Shown in pieces: positions 14,217-23,406 of a stretch of 50,083 nucleotides of DNA. The position numbers and the translations under genes were made by a program. Location of the stretch: positions 19,739-69,821 of the forward strand of contig UEGR01000004.1 in assembly GCA_900465685.1 (NCBI GenBank), read 5' to 3'. Position 1 is the stretch's first letter. Every line of letters starts with the position of its first letter. The notes below the pieces were generated by a model, which saw nothing but the letters and a program-made list of their open reading frames with translations, did no database searches and was not told where the DNA came from. The DNA is from Hyphomicrobiales bacterium (lineage in GTDB: Bacteria; Pseudomonadota; Alphaproteobacteria; Rhizobiales; Rhizobiaceae).

Positions 14217-15122
14217 TCAATAGGTCCAGTTGCGCGCCTTTGAGAACAGGAAGTCTCTGAACGCATGCAGCTTCGCGGAATTCTTCAACGCTTCGGGATA
14301 GCAGAAGAACGTATCGAAGGACGGGATTTCCTCCAGTTCCGGCACGAGCTGCACCAGACCGGATTCCTTGTCGGCCATATAATCCGGCAACACCGCAATG
14401 CCGACGCCACGTTGAACGGCGCGGCGCACCGACAGAAGATTATTCACCTGCAAAGCCGGGATGCGCGTGCTGCCATCGGTACGGCCTGCAACTTCCAGCC
14501 AGTTCAAACCGGTCAGATAGCTTGGAGCCGGTTCGCCGAATGTCACGATACGATGCTGGTCGAGTTCGTCGATCGAGTTCAGCTTGCCATATTTCGAGAC
14601 ATAGCCCGCCGATGCGTAAAGATGCATATGCACCGTGAACAGGCGGCGCTGAATCAGGTCCGGCTGCTGCGGTTGACGCAGGCGCAAGGCGCAGTCCGCG
14701 TGACGCATGGTCAGATCCAGCTCCTCATTATCGAGGATCAGCTGAAGGTGGATATCCGGATAGAGCTCGACGAATTCCTGAATACGCTCGATCAGCCAAC
14801 CGGAGCCGAGACCAACCGTCGTCGTAACACGCAGGCGTCCCGTCGGCTTTTCCTTGCTCTCGGCCAGCTTGGAGCGAACATTTTCCAGCTTCATCAACAC
14901 GTCATGCGCCGTGCGATAAAGCGTTTCGCCCTGTTCGGTCAGAATCAGCCCGCGCGCGTGGCGGTGGAACAGCGGCACGCCGACATCCTGTTCCAGCGCA
15001 CTGACCTGACGCGAAATAGCCGATTGCGACAAATGCAATGTCTGCGCGGCATGGGTGAACGACCCAGCTTCTGCCGCGGCATGAAAAATGCGCAGTTTAT
15101 CCCAGTCGAGCGGTGCGACCAC
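14217..15122 (-). CDS. lsrB: LysR-family regulator, LsrB/VtlR orthologue
   Basis: A 301-residue LysR activator with an N-terminal winged helix (AAAEAGSFTHAAQTLHLSQS, helix-turn-helix near residues 20-40) and a periplasmic-binding-like sensor domain. Its place 13 bases downstream of trxB in the same operon is the arrangement of lsrB in Sinorhizobium and vtlR in Brucella. Known roles of that orthologue group are redox and LPS control, host infection, and activation of an AbcR small RNA; an AbcR-type RNA is found here at 8440-8556. The sensor domain contains few cysteines (in ADCALRL and FFCYPE), of interest because LsrB is redox-sensitive. Orthology is inferred from gene order and overall sequence. 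Confidence 0.85.
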   Translation of the reverse strand: MVAPLDWDKLRIFHAAAEAGSFTHAAQTLHLSQSAISRQVSALEQDVGVPLFHRHARGLILTEQGETLYRTAHDVLMKLENVRSKLAESKEKPTGRLRVTTTVGLGSGWLIERIQEFVELYPDIHLQLILDNEELDLTMRHADCALRLRQPQQPDLIQRRLFTVHMHLYASAGYVSKYGKLNSIDELDQHRIVTFGEPAPSYLTGLNWLEVAGRTDGSTRIPALQVNNLLSVRRAVQRGVGIAVLPDYMADKESGLVQLVPELEEIPSFDTFFCYPEALKNSAKLHAFRDFLFSKARNWTY

Positions 15123-15135
15123 GATTTCCCCCTCG

Positions 15136-16110
15136 TTACTCCGCCGCTTCGTGCAGCGGTTCCTGTGCGGCCAGCCAGCGCTCGGCTTCGAGCGCTGCCA
15201 TGCAGCCCATACCGGCGGCGGTCACGGCCTGCCGGTAAATATCGTCGGTGACGTCGCCAGCGGCATAAATACCCGGAACATCGGTGGCGGTGGAATCGGG
15301 CGCGGTCCAAAGATAGCCGTTTGGCTTCTGCTTCAGCTTGCCTTCGAACAGCGACACGGCAGGCGCATGACCGATGGCGACAAAGACGCCATGCGTGTCG
15401 ACGTCGGTGGTTTCACCCGTCACGACATTCTTCAAACGCACGCCGGTAACGGTCGCCCCCATCGGCGGCTTGGCCTCAGTGCCAAGAATTTCATCGATCA
15501 CGCTGTTCCAGACCACGCTGACATTGGCCCGAGACAGGAGACGATCCTGCATGATCTTTTCCGCACGGAAACCGTCGCGGCGATGCACCACGGTCACGCT
15601 CTTGGCGATGTGCGACAGGTAAAGCGCTTCTTCGACAGCCGTATTGCCGCCCCCGACCACAACCACATCCTTGCCGCGATAGAAGAAGCCGTCACAGGTC
15701 GCGCAAGCCGAAACGCCACCGCCCATGAAGGTCTGTTCGCTGTCGAGGCCAAGCCACTTGGCCTGCGCACCGGTCGCGATGATCAGCGCATCACAGGTAT
15801 AGACCGCGCCGGAATCGGCCTTCAGGCGGAACGGACGCACCGTGGTTTCAACCTCGGTGATGATGTCATGAACGATTTCCGCGCCGACATGTTCTGCCTG
15901 CTTGGCCATCTGTTCCATCATCCATGGGCCCTGCACCGGTTCGGCATAGCCCGGATAGTTCTCCACATCGGTGGTGATCATCAACTGACCGCCCTGCTGG
16001 AGACCAGCAATCACGATGGGTTTCAACATGGCACGAGCTGCGTAAATCGCAGCAGTATAACCAGCAGGACCTGAGCCAATGACAATGACGGGCGCATGAC
16101 GCTGAGACAT
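15136..16110 (-). CDS. trxB: Thioredoxin reductase
   Basis: A 324-residue FAD/NADPH flavoenzyme that reduces thioredoxin in the cytoplasm. The FAD loop GSGPAGYTAAIYAARA, the redox disulfide CATC near residue 139, the NADPH loop GGGNTAVEEALYL and the C-terminal FAD motif YAAGDVTDDIYRQAVTAAG are all present. ATG 16108-16110 has the RBS GAGG; longer in-frame readings upstream lack one. First gene of an operon with the LysR gene. Confidence 0.96.
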   Translation of the reverse strand: MSQRHAPVIVIGSGPAGYTAAIYAARAMLKPIVIAGLQQGGQLMITTDVENYPGYAEPVQGPWMMEQMAKQAEHVGAEIVHDIITEVETTVRPFRLKADSGAVYTCDALIIATGAQAKWLGLDSEQTFMGGGVSACATCDGFFYRGKDVVVVGGGNTAVEEALYLSHIAKSVTVVHRRDGFRAEKIMQDRLLSRANVSVVWNSVIDEILGTEAKPPMGATVTGVRLKNVVTGETTDVDTHGVFVAIGHAPAVSLFEGKLKQKPNGYLWTAPDSTATDVPGIYAAGDVTDDIYRQAVTAAGMGCMAALEAERWLAAQEPLHEAAE

Positions 16111-16287
16111 GAGGTTCCTCTCCGGTCCTAAAATCGATTTAAAGCGAGGGGCGCATGACTGGCCGGAATCGCTTTCGCACCCGGCATATCTGTGCCCTGA
16201 TATTATGGCCAAGGTAGGTCTGCCCTTTTCCGTTTGCAAGGTTTGACGGGCATTTGCTGCGCTTTAGCCACAGCTTGTGACACTTAG

Positions 16288-17847
16288 GTGATAGGAAGCG
16301 CCTCCCCGCATTGCGACCAGGTCGATCTCACGTTAAACAGACAGGAAAAACAACGCCCAACTGTCCGCAAATCGCTTCACAAACGGCCGGAGACGACCGC
16401 CATCTACAAGACAGTCGCCAATATCTGCGCGCGCTTCGGCCTCATCATGGCGGCCGCCATGCTTCTGCCTGCCGCAATCGACTTGCGCGACGGCAGTGAC
16501 GACTGGCTGATCTTCGTACGCTCGGCCGCAGCCACCGGCGCGCTTTCCGCGCTGATCCTGTTTGCGACGCAGAACCAGTCGACCCGCTTCACGCCGCGCC
16601 TCGGCTTTCTGCTGACAGTCTGCATCTGGCTGACCGCGAGTTTCCTCGGCTCGATTCCGCTTTATTTCTCTCATCTGCCGATCAGTTACGCCACCGCCTT
16701 TTTTGAAGCGATGTCCGGCGTGACTTCCACCGGCGCGACCGCGCTGACCGGCCTCGACAATATGCAGCGCGGTATTCTGCTCTGGCGGTCCCTTCTCTGC
16801 TGGATCGGGGGCATCGGCTTCATCGGCTTGGCGCTTCTGATGCTGCCGTCGCTACGTGCCGGCGGTCTTGCGCTTTTTCACATGGAAAATTCCGACAAGT
16901 CGGAAAAGATCCTGCCGCGCATGAACCAGATCGCGCTGGGCATCATTCTGGCCTATCTGAGCCTGACGGCTGCCTGCATCATCAGCTATTTCATGGTTGG
17001 AATGAGCGTGTTCGACGCCATCAATCACGGCCTGACGACCGTGGCCACGGCTGGCTTCTCCACGCATGACAACTCGCTCGGCTTTTACCACGGCAACCGC
17101 CTGCTGCTGGTCGTCGCGACCGTGTTCATGATTCTCTCGGCCCTGCCCTTCGTGCTCTATATCAAGGCTTTCATGCCCAAACGGCTGGAATCGCTGGCTG
17201 ATCCGCAGGTCAAACTGTTCTTCACCATCGTGATCGGCTTCAGCTTCATCCTTGCAGTCGTCTTGCGGCTTGGCTTGGACGTGCCTTTTGGCGACGCGCT
17301 GATTTCGGCCTCGTTCCACTTCGTGTCCGTCATCACGACCACCGGCTATGCGACGGAAGACTATTCGCTCTGGGGGCCGCCCGCCCTTGGCATTTTCTTC
17401 CTCGCCTCGTTTCTCGGAAGCTGTGCTGGTTCCACGTCGGGCGGCATCAAGATGAACCGCCTGATCATCCTGTGGAGCCTGACACAAGCGAGCCTTTCCC
17501 GCCTTATCGTGCCGCATGCCGTCACCAAGATGCGCTATGGCTCATCGGAGATTTCAGGCGAAATCGCCCAGAACGTGCTCCTGTATCTCTTCCTCTATTG
17601 TTCATCGCTGGTCATCGGCGCAGTACTTCTCGCGTCACTCGGTCTCGACTTCGTGTCGGCCTTCACCGGCGCGCTGACTGCGCTCTCCAATGTCGGCCCC
17701 GGCCTTGGCGAAACAATCGGTCCGGTTGGCAATTTTTCCACCATCCACGACCCGGCTCTCTGGGTCCTGTCCTTCCTCATGCTGGCAGGACGACTGGAGC
17801 TTGTGACCGTATATATCCTGTTCACACGCGCTTTTTGGGTGCGTTGA
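16288..17847 (+). CDS. TrkH-family potassium uptake protein
   Basis: A 519-residue inner-membrane potassium channel-like transporter. The four pore loops of the TrkH/TrkG fold are visible: STGATALTG near residue 147, TTVATAGFSTHD near 250, ITTTGYATEDY near 350 and ALSNVGPGLGE near 465, separated by paired membrane helices. No Trk regulator (TrkA) gene is in the window. The only usable start in frame before the first membrane helix is GTG 16288, which lacks a clear RBS, so the N-terminus is uncertain. Divergent from trxB, 177 bases apart. Confidence 0.88.
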   Translation: MIGSASPHCDQVDLTLNRQEKQRPTVRKSLHKRPETTAIYKTVANICARFGLIMAAAMLLPAAIDLRDGSDDWLIFVRSAAATGALSALILFATQNQSTRFTPRLGFLLTVCIWLTASFLGSIPLYFSHLPISYATAFFEAMSGVTSTGATALTGLDNMQRGILLWRSLLCWIGGIGFIGLALLMLPSLRAGGLALFHMENSDKSEKILPRMNQIALGIILAYLSLTAACIISYFMVGMSVFDAINHGLTTVATAGFSTHDNSLGFYHGNRLLLVVATVFMILSALPFVLYIKAFMPKRLESLADPQVKLFFTIVIGFSFILAVVLRLGLDVPFGDALISASFHFVSVITTTGYATEDYSLWGPPALGIFFLASFLGSCAGSTSGGIKMNRLIILWSLTQASLSRLIVPHAVTKMRYGSSEISGEIAQNVLLYLFLYCSSLVIGAVLLASLGLDFVSAFTGALTALSNVGPGLGETIGPVGNFSTIHDPALWVLSFLMLAGRLELVTVYILFTRAFWVR

Positions 17848-17972
17848 CAGAGCTTTAGATGGTTTACACGCCACGGACTCATTTGATATTAGCATGATTA
17901 GATTGCGCCACGACGGCGCTGGATATTCTATAATTACGCTCGAATGAAATTTCCTTGCGCGCGGAGTCATGC

Positions 17973-18443
17973 ATGCCGATCAAGGCCGATCTGGACGAAA
18001 TCGATTGGAAAATCCTGCGGGAGCTCCAGAACAACGGGCGCATCACCAATGTCGAGCTGGCCGAACGGGTTGGCATTTCGGCCCCTCCCTGCCTTCGCCG
18101 GGTCCGTAAACTCGAGGAAAGCGGCGTCATTCGGGGCTATCGCGCCATTCTCAACGGCAATTCGCTCGGACAGGATCTGGTCGCGTTCTGCTCGGTCGGT
18201 CTGCATCGTCAGGCCGATGCCGATCTGAAGGCTTTTGCTGAGAAATCCAAGCACTGGCCGCTGGTACGCCGCGCGTGGATGGTTTCGGGCGAGTCCGACT
18301 TTCTGCTTCATTGCGTTGCGCGCGATCTGAACACGTTCCAGACCTTCGTCATCGAAGAACTGACCGCAGCGCCAAATGTGGACTCTGTCCGCACCGCGCT
18401 GACCATTCGTCCGGTCAAGGACGAACCTTTGATGATTCTCTGA
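17973..18443 (+). CDS. Lrp/AsnC-family transcription regulator
   Basis: A 156-residue regulator with an N-terminal helix-turn-helix (ITNVELAERVGISAPPCLRR, residues 24-43) and a C-terminal RAM ligand-binding domain (VSGESDFLLHCVARDLNTF). Such proteins sense amino acids or related metabolites and form octamers. ATG 17973 follows GGAG by six bases; an upstream TTG at 17955 is less likely. In related genomes an Lrp-type gene also lies near trxB and lsrB. Targets unknown. Confidence 0.9.
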   Translation: MPIKADLDEIDWKILRELQNNGRITNVELAERVGISAPPCLRRVRKLEESGVIRGYRAILNGNSLGQDLVAFCSVGLHRQADADLKAFAEKSKHWPLVRRAWMVSGESDFLLHCVARDLNTFQTFVIEELTAAPNVDSVRTALTIRPVKDEPLMIL

Positions 18444-18472
18444 ATCTGAATACTAAGACGTAAGTGCTTAAA

Positions 18473-18495
18473 GCCGGGAACAGTTAGCTCCCGGC
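18473..18495 (-). terminator. Hairpin overlapping the stop codon of the glycosyltransferase
   Basis: GCCGGGA / TCCCGGC with a 9-base loop. The stop codon of the minus-strand gene (18484-18486) lies inside the loop. The T tract on the minus strand is short (TTTAA), so termination strength is uncertain. Confidence 0.5.
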
Positions 18496-19548
18496 GAAAA
18501 CTCGCTCATAAACACCACTGATCGCAGCGGCTTCCTTTTCAAGCGGGAAATTGGCGCGCACATGGGCGAGCGCTGTTTCGCCGTCGCGCTCGGCCATGGC
18601 CGGGTCTGCGAGATAAGGCTCGATGGCCTTGCGCAAGGCTTCGCCATCTCCGGCGGGCACGAAACTGCCGGTCCCTTCCACGATCATTTCGGAATAAGCG
18701 CCAGCGTCACTTGCCACCACGGCGGTCTTCGATGCCATGGCTTCGAGCGGCGTGAGGCCAAAACCCTCATTGCGCGACGGCGCAACATAAAGCGTCAGGC
18801 GGCGATACCAGACCCGAATATCGGGAACTTCGCCGAGAATGAGAATGCGGTCCTGCAAACCGGCAGCGGCAATCTTCGCCTTGAGCCCATCCTCGAAGGA
18901 TTGATGCTCCGCCGTGGTTCGTCCGGTGATGATCGCCGTCCATTCCGGATAATGCGGCAGAAGCGCAATCATCGCATCGACGAAGAGATCGGTGCCCTTG
19001 GAGTGCCGCACGCGTCCGAAACAACCGATTGCATATTTGCCCGGCAGGCCGGACGCGGCAAACGTATCTTCCTCGCCAACCGGCGGATGAAAGCGTTCCA
19101 GATCGATGCCATGCATGATGACCTCATGCGGCACTTCCAGAAAACTGCCCGAGCGCCCGCTGGTGGCGATGACCGCATTCATGCGGCGGATAAGCCATTT
19201 GGTGAAAGGCTTGTGATTGCGCTGCGCCGCCGAGGTAAACACCAGCCGGAGTTTCATACGCAGAACATGACGCATGAAAATACCGGCGAGCATTTCGATA
19301 TTGCGCCGCGCATGCCAGATCCGGAAGCGCCGCTTTTTGGGCGCTGACCAGAACGACAGAAGCGCAGCCCATCCCAGATGCGGCAGGCTATCCGGCAAAC
19401 CCGGTCCCATTGTCGCAATGTTCAGCCCCTTTGCACGCTGCAAAGGAATGAGCTGCACAATCGTCGAGGTTACGCCGGAAAGGCGCTGCTTGAAGTTGGG
19501 AGCGACAATCTCGACACTCTGAACGGGAACCTGGTTTGAATGGAGCAC
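18484..19548 (-). CDS. wadC: LPS core glycosyltransferase, WadC/LpcC/LpsB type
   Basis: A 354-residue GT-B (family 4) glycosyltransferase. The C-terminal nucleotide-sugar domain is intact: FGRVRHSKGTDLFVDAM near residue 178, and the EX7E motif in PSRNEGFGLTPLEAMASKT near residue 255. The N-terminus (VEIVAPNFKQRLSGVTSTI) and the arrangement directly after greA match WadC of Brucella and LpcC/LpsB of rhizobia, mannosyltransferases of the LPS inner core acting on the cytoplasmic face of the inner membrane. It starts 5 bases after the greA stop codon, so the two are co-transcribed. In Brucella, loss of WadC exposes the bacterium to innate immune recognition. Confidence 0.85.
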   Translation of the reverse strand: MLHSNQVPVQSVEIVAPNFKQRLSGVTSTIVQLIPLQRAKGLNIATMGPGLPDSLPHLGWAALLSFWSAPKKRRFRIWHARRNIEMLAGIFMRHVLRMKLRLVFTSAAQRNHKPFTKWLIRRMNAVIATSGRSGSFLEVPHEVIMHGIDLERFHPPVGEEDTFAASGLPGKYAIGCFGRVRHSKGTDLFVDAMIALLPHYPEWTAIITGRTTAEHQSFEDGLKAKIAAAGLQDRILILGEVPDIRVWYRRLTLYVAPSRNEGFGLTPLEAMASKTAVVASDAGAYSEMIVEGTGSFVPAGDGEALRKAIEPYLADPAMAERDGETALAHVRANFPLEKEAAAISGVYERVFAGS

Positions 19549-19553
19549 AGTGA

Positions 19554-20027
19554 TCAGACGAACTTCAGTGTAACGATCTCGTAGGAACGCGATCCGCCCG
19601 GTGCATTGACCTCGATCGTATCACCTTCGGTCTTGCCGATCATCGCGCGCGCAATTGGCGACGAAATCGAAATGCGGCCTTCCTTCACATCGGCTTCCTG
19701 ATCGCCGACGATCTGATAGACCTTCTCTTCTTCGGTGTCTTCGTCGATCAGCGTGACCGTCGCGCCGAATTTGATTCGGTCGCCGCTCAGCTTGGTAACG
19801 TCGATCACTTCGGCGCGCGCAACGACATCTTCCAGTTCGTTGATGCGGCCTTCATTGAGGCTCTGGGCTTCCTTGGCAGCGTGATATTCGGCGTTTTCCG
19901 ACAGATCGCCATGGGCACGCGCTTCAGCGATAGCCTCGATGATCCGAGGACGCTCGTTTTGCTGACGCCAGCGGAGCTCTTCCTTGAGCTTTTCGAAACC
20001 GCGAGGGGTCATAGGGAACTTTTCCAT
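19554..20027 (-). CDS. greA: Transcription elongation factor GreA
   Basis: A 157-residue protein that rescues backtracked RNA polymerase by stimulating transcript cleavage. The N-terminal coiled coil carries the acidic tip ([18 protein letters not shown]), and the C-terminal globular domain holds the GreA signature ([18 protein letters not shown]). ATG 20027 is preceded by AAGGA and matches the family length; earlier in-frame codons are leader. The leader contains a terminator-like hairpin (20165-20205). First gene of a two-gene operon with wadC. Confidence 0.96.
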   Translation of the reverse strand: MEKFPMTPRGFEKLKEELRWRQQNERPRIIEAIAEARAHGDLSENAEYHAAKEAQSLNEGRINELEDVVARAEVIDVTKLSGDRIKFGATVTLIDEDTEEEKVYQIVGDQEADVKEGRISISSPIARAMIGKTEGDTIEVNAPGGSRSYEIVTLKFV

Positions 20028-20164
20028 ACCCAGTCCTTTCCTTCGCCCGGCGCCCGCCTCTTCACGAGAACTCAACGCGCCGGTAGTTTGGTTGCCCGCC
20101 GCACCCCGCCAGCGAAACCTCGCTGCAAGGTGCCCTCCGGGAGCTGCAACACCCCCCGATACAC

Positions 20165-20205
20165 AAAAAGAAAACGGCCACCGAAACATCCGTTTCGGAA
20201 CCGTT
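20165..20205 (-). terminator. Terminator-like hairpin in the greA leader
   Basis: On the minus strand an inner stem CCGAAAC / GTTTCGG with a 4-base loop sits in an outer stem AACGG / CCGTT, followed by TTTTCTTTTT. It lies about 140 bases before greA; no other minus-strand gene upstream could use it. A TATAGT -10-like box lies at 20225-20230. Confidence 0.6.
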
Positions 20206-20430
20206 CAAACGACTAATTCGCGGAACTATAGCAGTTTTGACGATCTTTTCACGCGGAAAAAACCGCCCCTGTCAAATCTCCGGACAAAGAGCCTGTTTCA
20301 GGGCCGCATCTGCAGTGATGTCGCAGAAAGCAGACGCCCCTTGCCGCCCCACCCGGCTTTTGCCTATAGGTGAGGCAATTTCCGGCGACCAAATGGCCCC
20401 GGACCTTCTTCTTTGCAATCCGAGGCCATG

Positions 20431-21339
20431 ATGACGCGCACGCAAGCCAATTTTGTCCTGCTTCTGGCTGGCGTGATCTGGGGCATGGGTTTTGTCGCCC
20501 AGTCGACCGCCATGGCCAGCATTGGACCATTTTTGTTTATCGGCATTCGTTCCGCCATTGCCGCCTTGACCGTGCTGCCATGGGCGCTTGCCGAAGGCCG
20601 TCGTGCGCCTGCCCGTTTGAAGTCTTCCGACTATAGATATTTCATTGTCGTGGGCGCCGTGCTCTTCACCGGCCTGCTGCTGCAACAAATCGGCCTCATC
20701 ACCACCTCGGTCACCAATGCCGGTTTTCTGACCGGGCTTTATGTCGTGATGGTACCGGTGCTGGGCGTGCTTTTGTTCCGCATATGGCCGCATCCGGTCG
20801 TCTGGCCAAGCGCCGCCTTCTGTCTGGCCGGGATTTTTCTGCTGTCGGGCGGGGAACTGACCGCGCTCAAGACCGGCGACTGGCTGGTGATCTGCGGCGC
20901 AACTTTCTGGGCCTTGCAGGTGCTGCTGATCGGCCGAGCCAACCGCGCCGGACGCCCGATCATGCTGAGCTGCGTTCAGTTTGCCACCGCCGCCGCTATC
21001 GGACTGGTCGGGGCATCGCTGCTCGAAGGTTTCAACTGGGACGCCATCGCCCTGACATGGAAGGAAATCCTGTTTACCGGCGTGTTCTCGTCAGGCATCG
21101 CCTTTACGCTGCAAGCCATCGGCCAGCGTTACACGACCTCGGCGCAGGCTGCGATCTTCCTGTCTTCGGAAGCGCTGTTCGCGGCCATGTTCGGCGCGAT
21201 CTTCCTTGGCGAACGGCTGAGCTTCATCGGTTTCATCGGCTGCGGCATGCTGTTTGCGGCCATGCTGGCCGTCGAGCTTGTCCCGATGTTCTGGAACCGC
21301 AAGGATGAACCGGTTCCAGCGACGGAACCGGCTAACTAA
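20431..21339 (+). CDS. DMT-superfamily transporter (EamA domains)
   Basis: A 302-residue inner-membrane protein of about ten helices made of two EamA repeats. Each repeat opens with a typical small-residue helix (LLLAGVIWGMGFVAQSTAM and, near residue 150, WLVICGATFWALQVLLIG). The second repeat ends with SSEALFAAMFGAIFLGERLS, a strong family motif. Start taken at ATG 20431, 5 bases after GAGG; the adjacent ATG 20428 is too close to it. Substrate unknown; the family exports metabolites and amino acids. Confidence 0.88.
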   Translation: MTRTQANFVLLLAGVIWGMGFVAQSTAMASIGPFLFIGIRSAIAALTVLPWALAEGRRAPARLKSSDYRYFIVVGAVLFTGLLLQQIGLITTSVTNAGFLTGLYVVMVPVLGVLLFRIWPHPVVWPSAAFCLAGIFLLSGGELTALKTGDWLVICGATFWALQVLLIGRANRAGRPIMLSCVQFATAAAIGLVGASLLEGFNWDAIALTWKEILFTGVFSSGIAFTLQAIGQRYTTSAQAAIFLSSEALFAAMFGAIFLGERLSFIGFIGCGMLFAAMLAVELVPMFWNRKDEPVPATEPAN

Positions 21340-21342
21340 GCT

Positions 21343-21693
21343 CTACGCCTTGAAGATCAGCGCTGCGCCGCCCGCGATGAAGGCAAAGCCCAGCAGGTGG
21401 TGCCAGGTGAAGGCTTCCTTCAGATAGAAGACCGAGAACAGGCTGAAGATCACCAGCGTGATCACTTCCTGTATCGTCTTGAGCTGGGCCGCCGAATAGA
21501 CTTCGTGCCCGATACGGTTGGCCGGAACTGCGAGACAATATTCGATCAGCGCGATACCCCAGCTGATGAAAATCACTATAACCAGCGGCGTATTGGTGAA
21601 TTTCAGATGGCCGTACCATGCAAAGGTCATGAAAATATTCGAGCCGACCAGAAGCAGGATCGGCAGGATGCTTGGCGAAATCAGTGCTGACAT
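21343..21693 (-). CDS. DMT-type small membrane protein (DUF486 family)
   Basis: A 116-residue protein of four membrane helices, the usual length of DUF486 proteins. Conserved segments seen are FMTFAWYGHLKF near residue 21, SWGIALIEYCLAVPANRIG near 43 and YLKEAFTWHHLLGFAFIAGG near 90. Function is unknown; the size and topology resemble small multidrug-resistance-type transporters. ATG 21693 is chosen because the family N-terminus begins here. Its stop codon lies 3 bases from that of the convergent DMT transporter. Confidence 0.82.
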   Translation of the reverse strand: MSALISPSILPILLLVGSNIFMTFAWYGHLKFTNTPLVIVIFISWGIALIEYCLAVPANRIGHEVYSAAQLKTIQEVITLVIFSLFSVFYLKEAFTWHHLLGFAFIAGGAALIFKA

Positions 21694-21762
21694 GGGTGAA
21701 ACTTTTGGGACCGGGAGGATGGTCTTATCTGCGGTTTGGCCCTGAACCACAGGGTAAGCGAT

Positions 21763-21799
21763 AGAGCATTTCCAGCAAAAGTGCGAAATGGTTTTGCGT
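21763..21799. repeat. Dispersed repeat, AGAGC-type
   Basis: AGAGCATTTCCAGCAAAAG and the following GTGCGAAATGGTTTTGCGT match the pattern of other copies in this window (32848, 34326, 40633 and, more distantly, 42800 and 50050). It lies in the 290-base gap 21694-21985, where no gene was seen. Confidence 0.6.
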
Positions 21800-21985
21800 G
21801 ACGCGGTGCGAAAAAACTAAGTCGGCGATCAAAACATAGAGAGCATCACAGGCTCGCCCTCTCATTGCCCAGATTGCGCCACAGCGCTTAACGCGGGCAC
21901 TGACTCTTCCTTTACGCTTCTCTCATAGGATACAGGAAACACCGGATTCTCACCGGAAAGACCCCCACGAGCAGAAGGCAAGGAC

Positions 21986-22972
21986 ATGGGTTTTGCGTTG
22001 TCCGCCATCATAGATCACGATCATGCGCGTTCGCGACTGCGCCGTCTTGGTCCGGCGGCTTCCGTGCTCCTGTTGATACTGGCCGCTGGCTGTTCAGGCG
22101 AGCGCCCACCGCGTCCGCAAGCCAATGTCGGAAATTCGGATATCATGGTGCCGAGCACCGATGTGGCCAGCGCCCCGATACCTGCTGCCCCGGTGGCCGA
22201 TATGCCGATGGAACCAGCGCCGGTGGCGAGTTCGCCCATGCCCGAAGCTCCCATGACACCGGCTCCCCAGCAGGATCGTGTCGTCGGACTGGCGGAGGAA
22301 GAAGAAAACCACACCGCCCAGCCCGCACCGCGAAGCGAGCCTCAATATGCGGGCGACTACGGCTTCACGGCACCCGTTCAAAACCCGGTCACGGCAGCTG
22401 AAAACATCTACACCATGTCGAATTCGGAAGCGGCTTGCCGCACGCGACTGAAGCGATTGGGCGTGGTTTTCAAGGAAAAACCGCCAATCCATCGCAGCGC
22501 ATCCTGCAATATCGACAATCCGATTGAAGTGTCGGGCTTCAACAGCGGTTCCATCGCCTTCAAACCGGCAGCAACGCTGAACTGTCAGGTGACGGAAACC
22601 TTTGCCCGCTGGATCAAGGGCGATCTGCAACCCGCTGCGCGCCTGCGTTATCTGTCCGGCATCAACACGATCTACAATGCGGGGGGCTATTCCTGCCGCA
22701 CGATGAATCATCGCCGCGGTGCGAAAATGTCCGAACATTCGCGCGGCAACGCCATCGACGTGACCCGGATCAAGCTGAACAATGGCAAGGACATCTCGGT
22801 ACGTAGACCCGGCTTCTTCGCCTTCCGCGAAAAAGGCTTGCTCAACAGCGTTCGTTCAGACGCCTGCGATTATTTCACCACGGTGCTCGGACCGGGCTAC
22901 AACCCGGAACATGCGAACCATTTTCACTTCGACCTGATGCAGCGTCGTAGCGGCTATCGCGCCTGCAAATAA
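21986..22972 (+). CDS. Extensin-like lipoprotein, putative peptidoglycan hydrolase
   Basis: A 328-residue exported protein. An N-terminal hydrophobic segment ends in the lipobox LAAGC (cysteine near residue 36), followed by a low-complexity Pro/Ala/Met linker to about residue 110, and a C-terminal extensin-like domain with paired cysteines. That domain resembles D-Ala-D-Ala carboxypeptidases: HSRGNAIDVTRIKLNNG near residue 251 and HANHFHFDL near 312 hold the putative zinc ligands. Likely anchored in a membrane and acting on peptidoglycan or simply structural. ATG 21986 is preceded by AAGGA. Confidence 0.82.
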   Translation: MGFALSAIIDHDHARSRLRRLGPAASVLLLILAAGCSGERPPRPQANVGNSDIMVPSTDVASAPIPAAPVADMPMEPAPVASSPMPEAPMTPAPQQDRVVGLAEEEENHTAQPAPRSEPQYAGDYGFTAPVQNPVTAAENIYTMSNSEAACRTRLKRLGVVFKEKPPIHRSASCNIDNPIEVSGFNSGSIAFKPAATLNCQVTETFARWIKGDLQPAARLRYLSGINTIYNAGGYSCRTMNHRRGAKMSEHSRGNAIDVTRIKLNNGKDISVRRPGFFAFREKGLLNSVRSDACDYFTTVLGPGYNPEHANHFHFDLMQRRSGYRACK

Positions 22973-22998
22973 AAAGCCCGGTCAAAACCGGGCTTTTC
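22971..22998. terminator. Bidirectional terminator
   Basis: AAAGCCCGGT / ACCGGGCTTT with a CAAA loop, overlapping the extensin-like gene stop and serving the convergent thioesterase gene too. Confidence 0.88.
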
Positions 22999-23019
22999 CA
23001 ACACAGAAGAAGCAATCGC

Positions 23020-23406
23020 CTATTCTGCCGGAACCGGAGACGGCTTGCCTTCTTTGTCGAGCGCAACCATAACAAATTCGCCATGCGTCACCAATTCCAT
23101 ACGCTGCTGGGATGCGCGCTGTGCCCATGCCTCGACGCGCAAGGTGATCGAGGTGCGGCCGACCTTGGTGATCTCCGTAAAGACGCACAAGACGTCACCG
23201 ATCTTCACCGGCTTGGCAAAGGACATCTCGCGCACGGCTGCGGTGACCACGCGGCCACGCGCGCGTTCTTCCGCACGAATACCGGAAGCCGAGTCCATCT
23301 GCGACATGACCCAGCCACCAAAAATATCGAATGCCGAATTGGCGTCCTTCGGCATAGCCGGAACGCGCAAGGTCAGTTCGCCTTTGGGCTTATCTGCAAC
23401 GCTCAT
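23020..23406 (-). CDS. Acyl-CoA thioesterase, YciA-type hotdog protein
   Basis: A 128-residue cytoplasmic hotdog-fold enzyme that hydrolyses acyl-CoA esters. Family features seen are the substrate aspartate region DIFGGWVMSQMDSASGI near residue 27, VVTAAVREMSFAKPVKIGD near 53 and the C-terminal ELVTHGEFVMVALDKEGKP. Start ATG 23406 follows AAAGGA; the preceding in-frame TTG is less likely. It is convergent with the extensin-like gene and divergent from uvrB. Confidence 0.9.
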   Translation of the reverse strand: MSVADKPKGELTLRVPAMPKDANSAFDIFGGWVMSQMDSASGIRAEERARGRVVTAAVREMSFAKPVKIGDVLCVFTEITKVGRTSITLRVEAWAQRASQQRMELVTHGEFVMVALDKEGKPSPVPAE

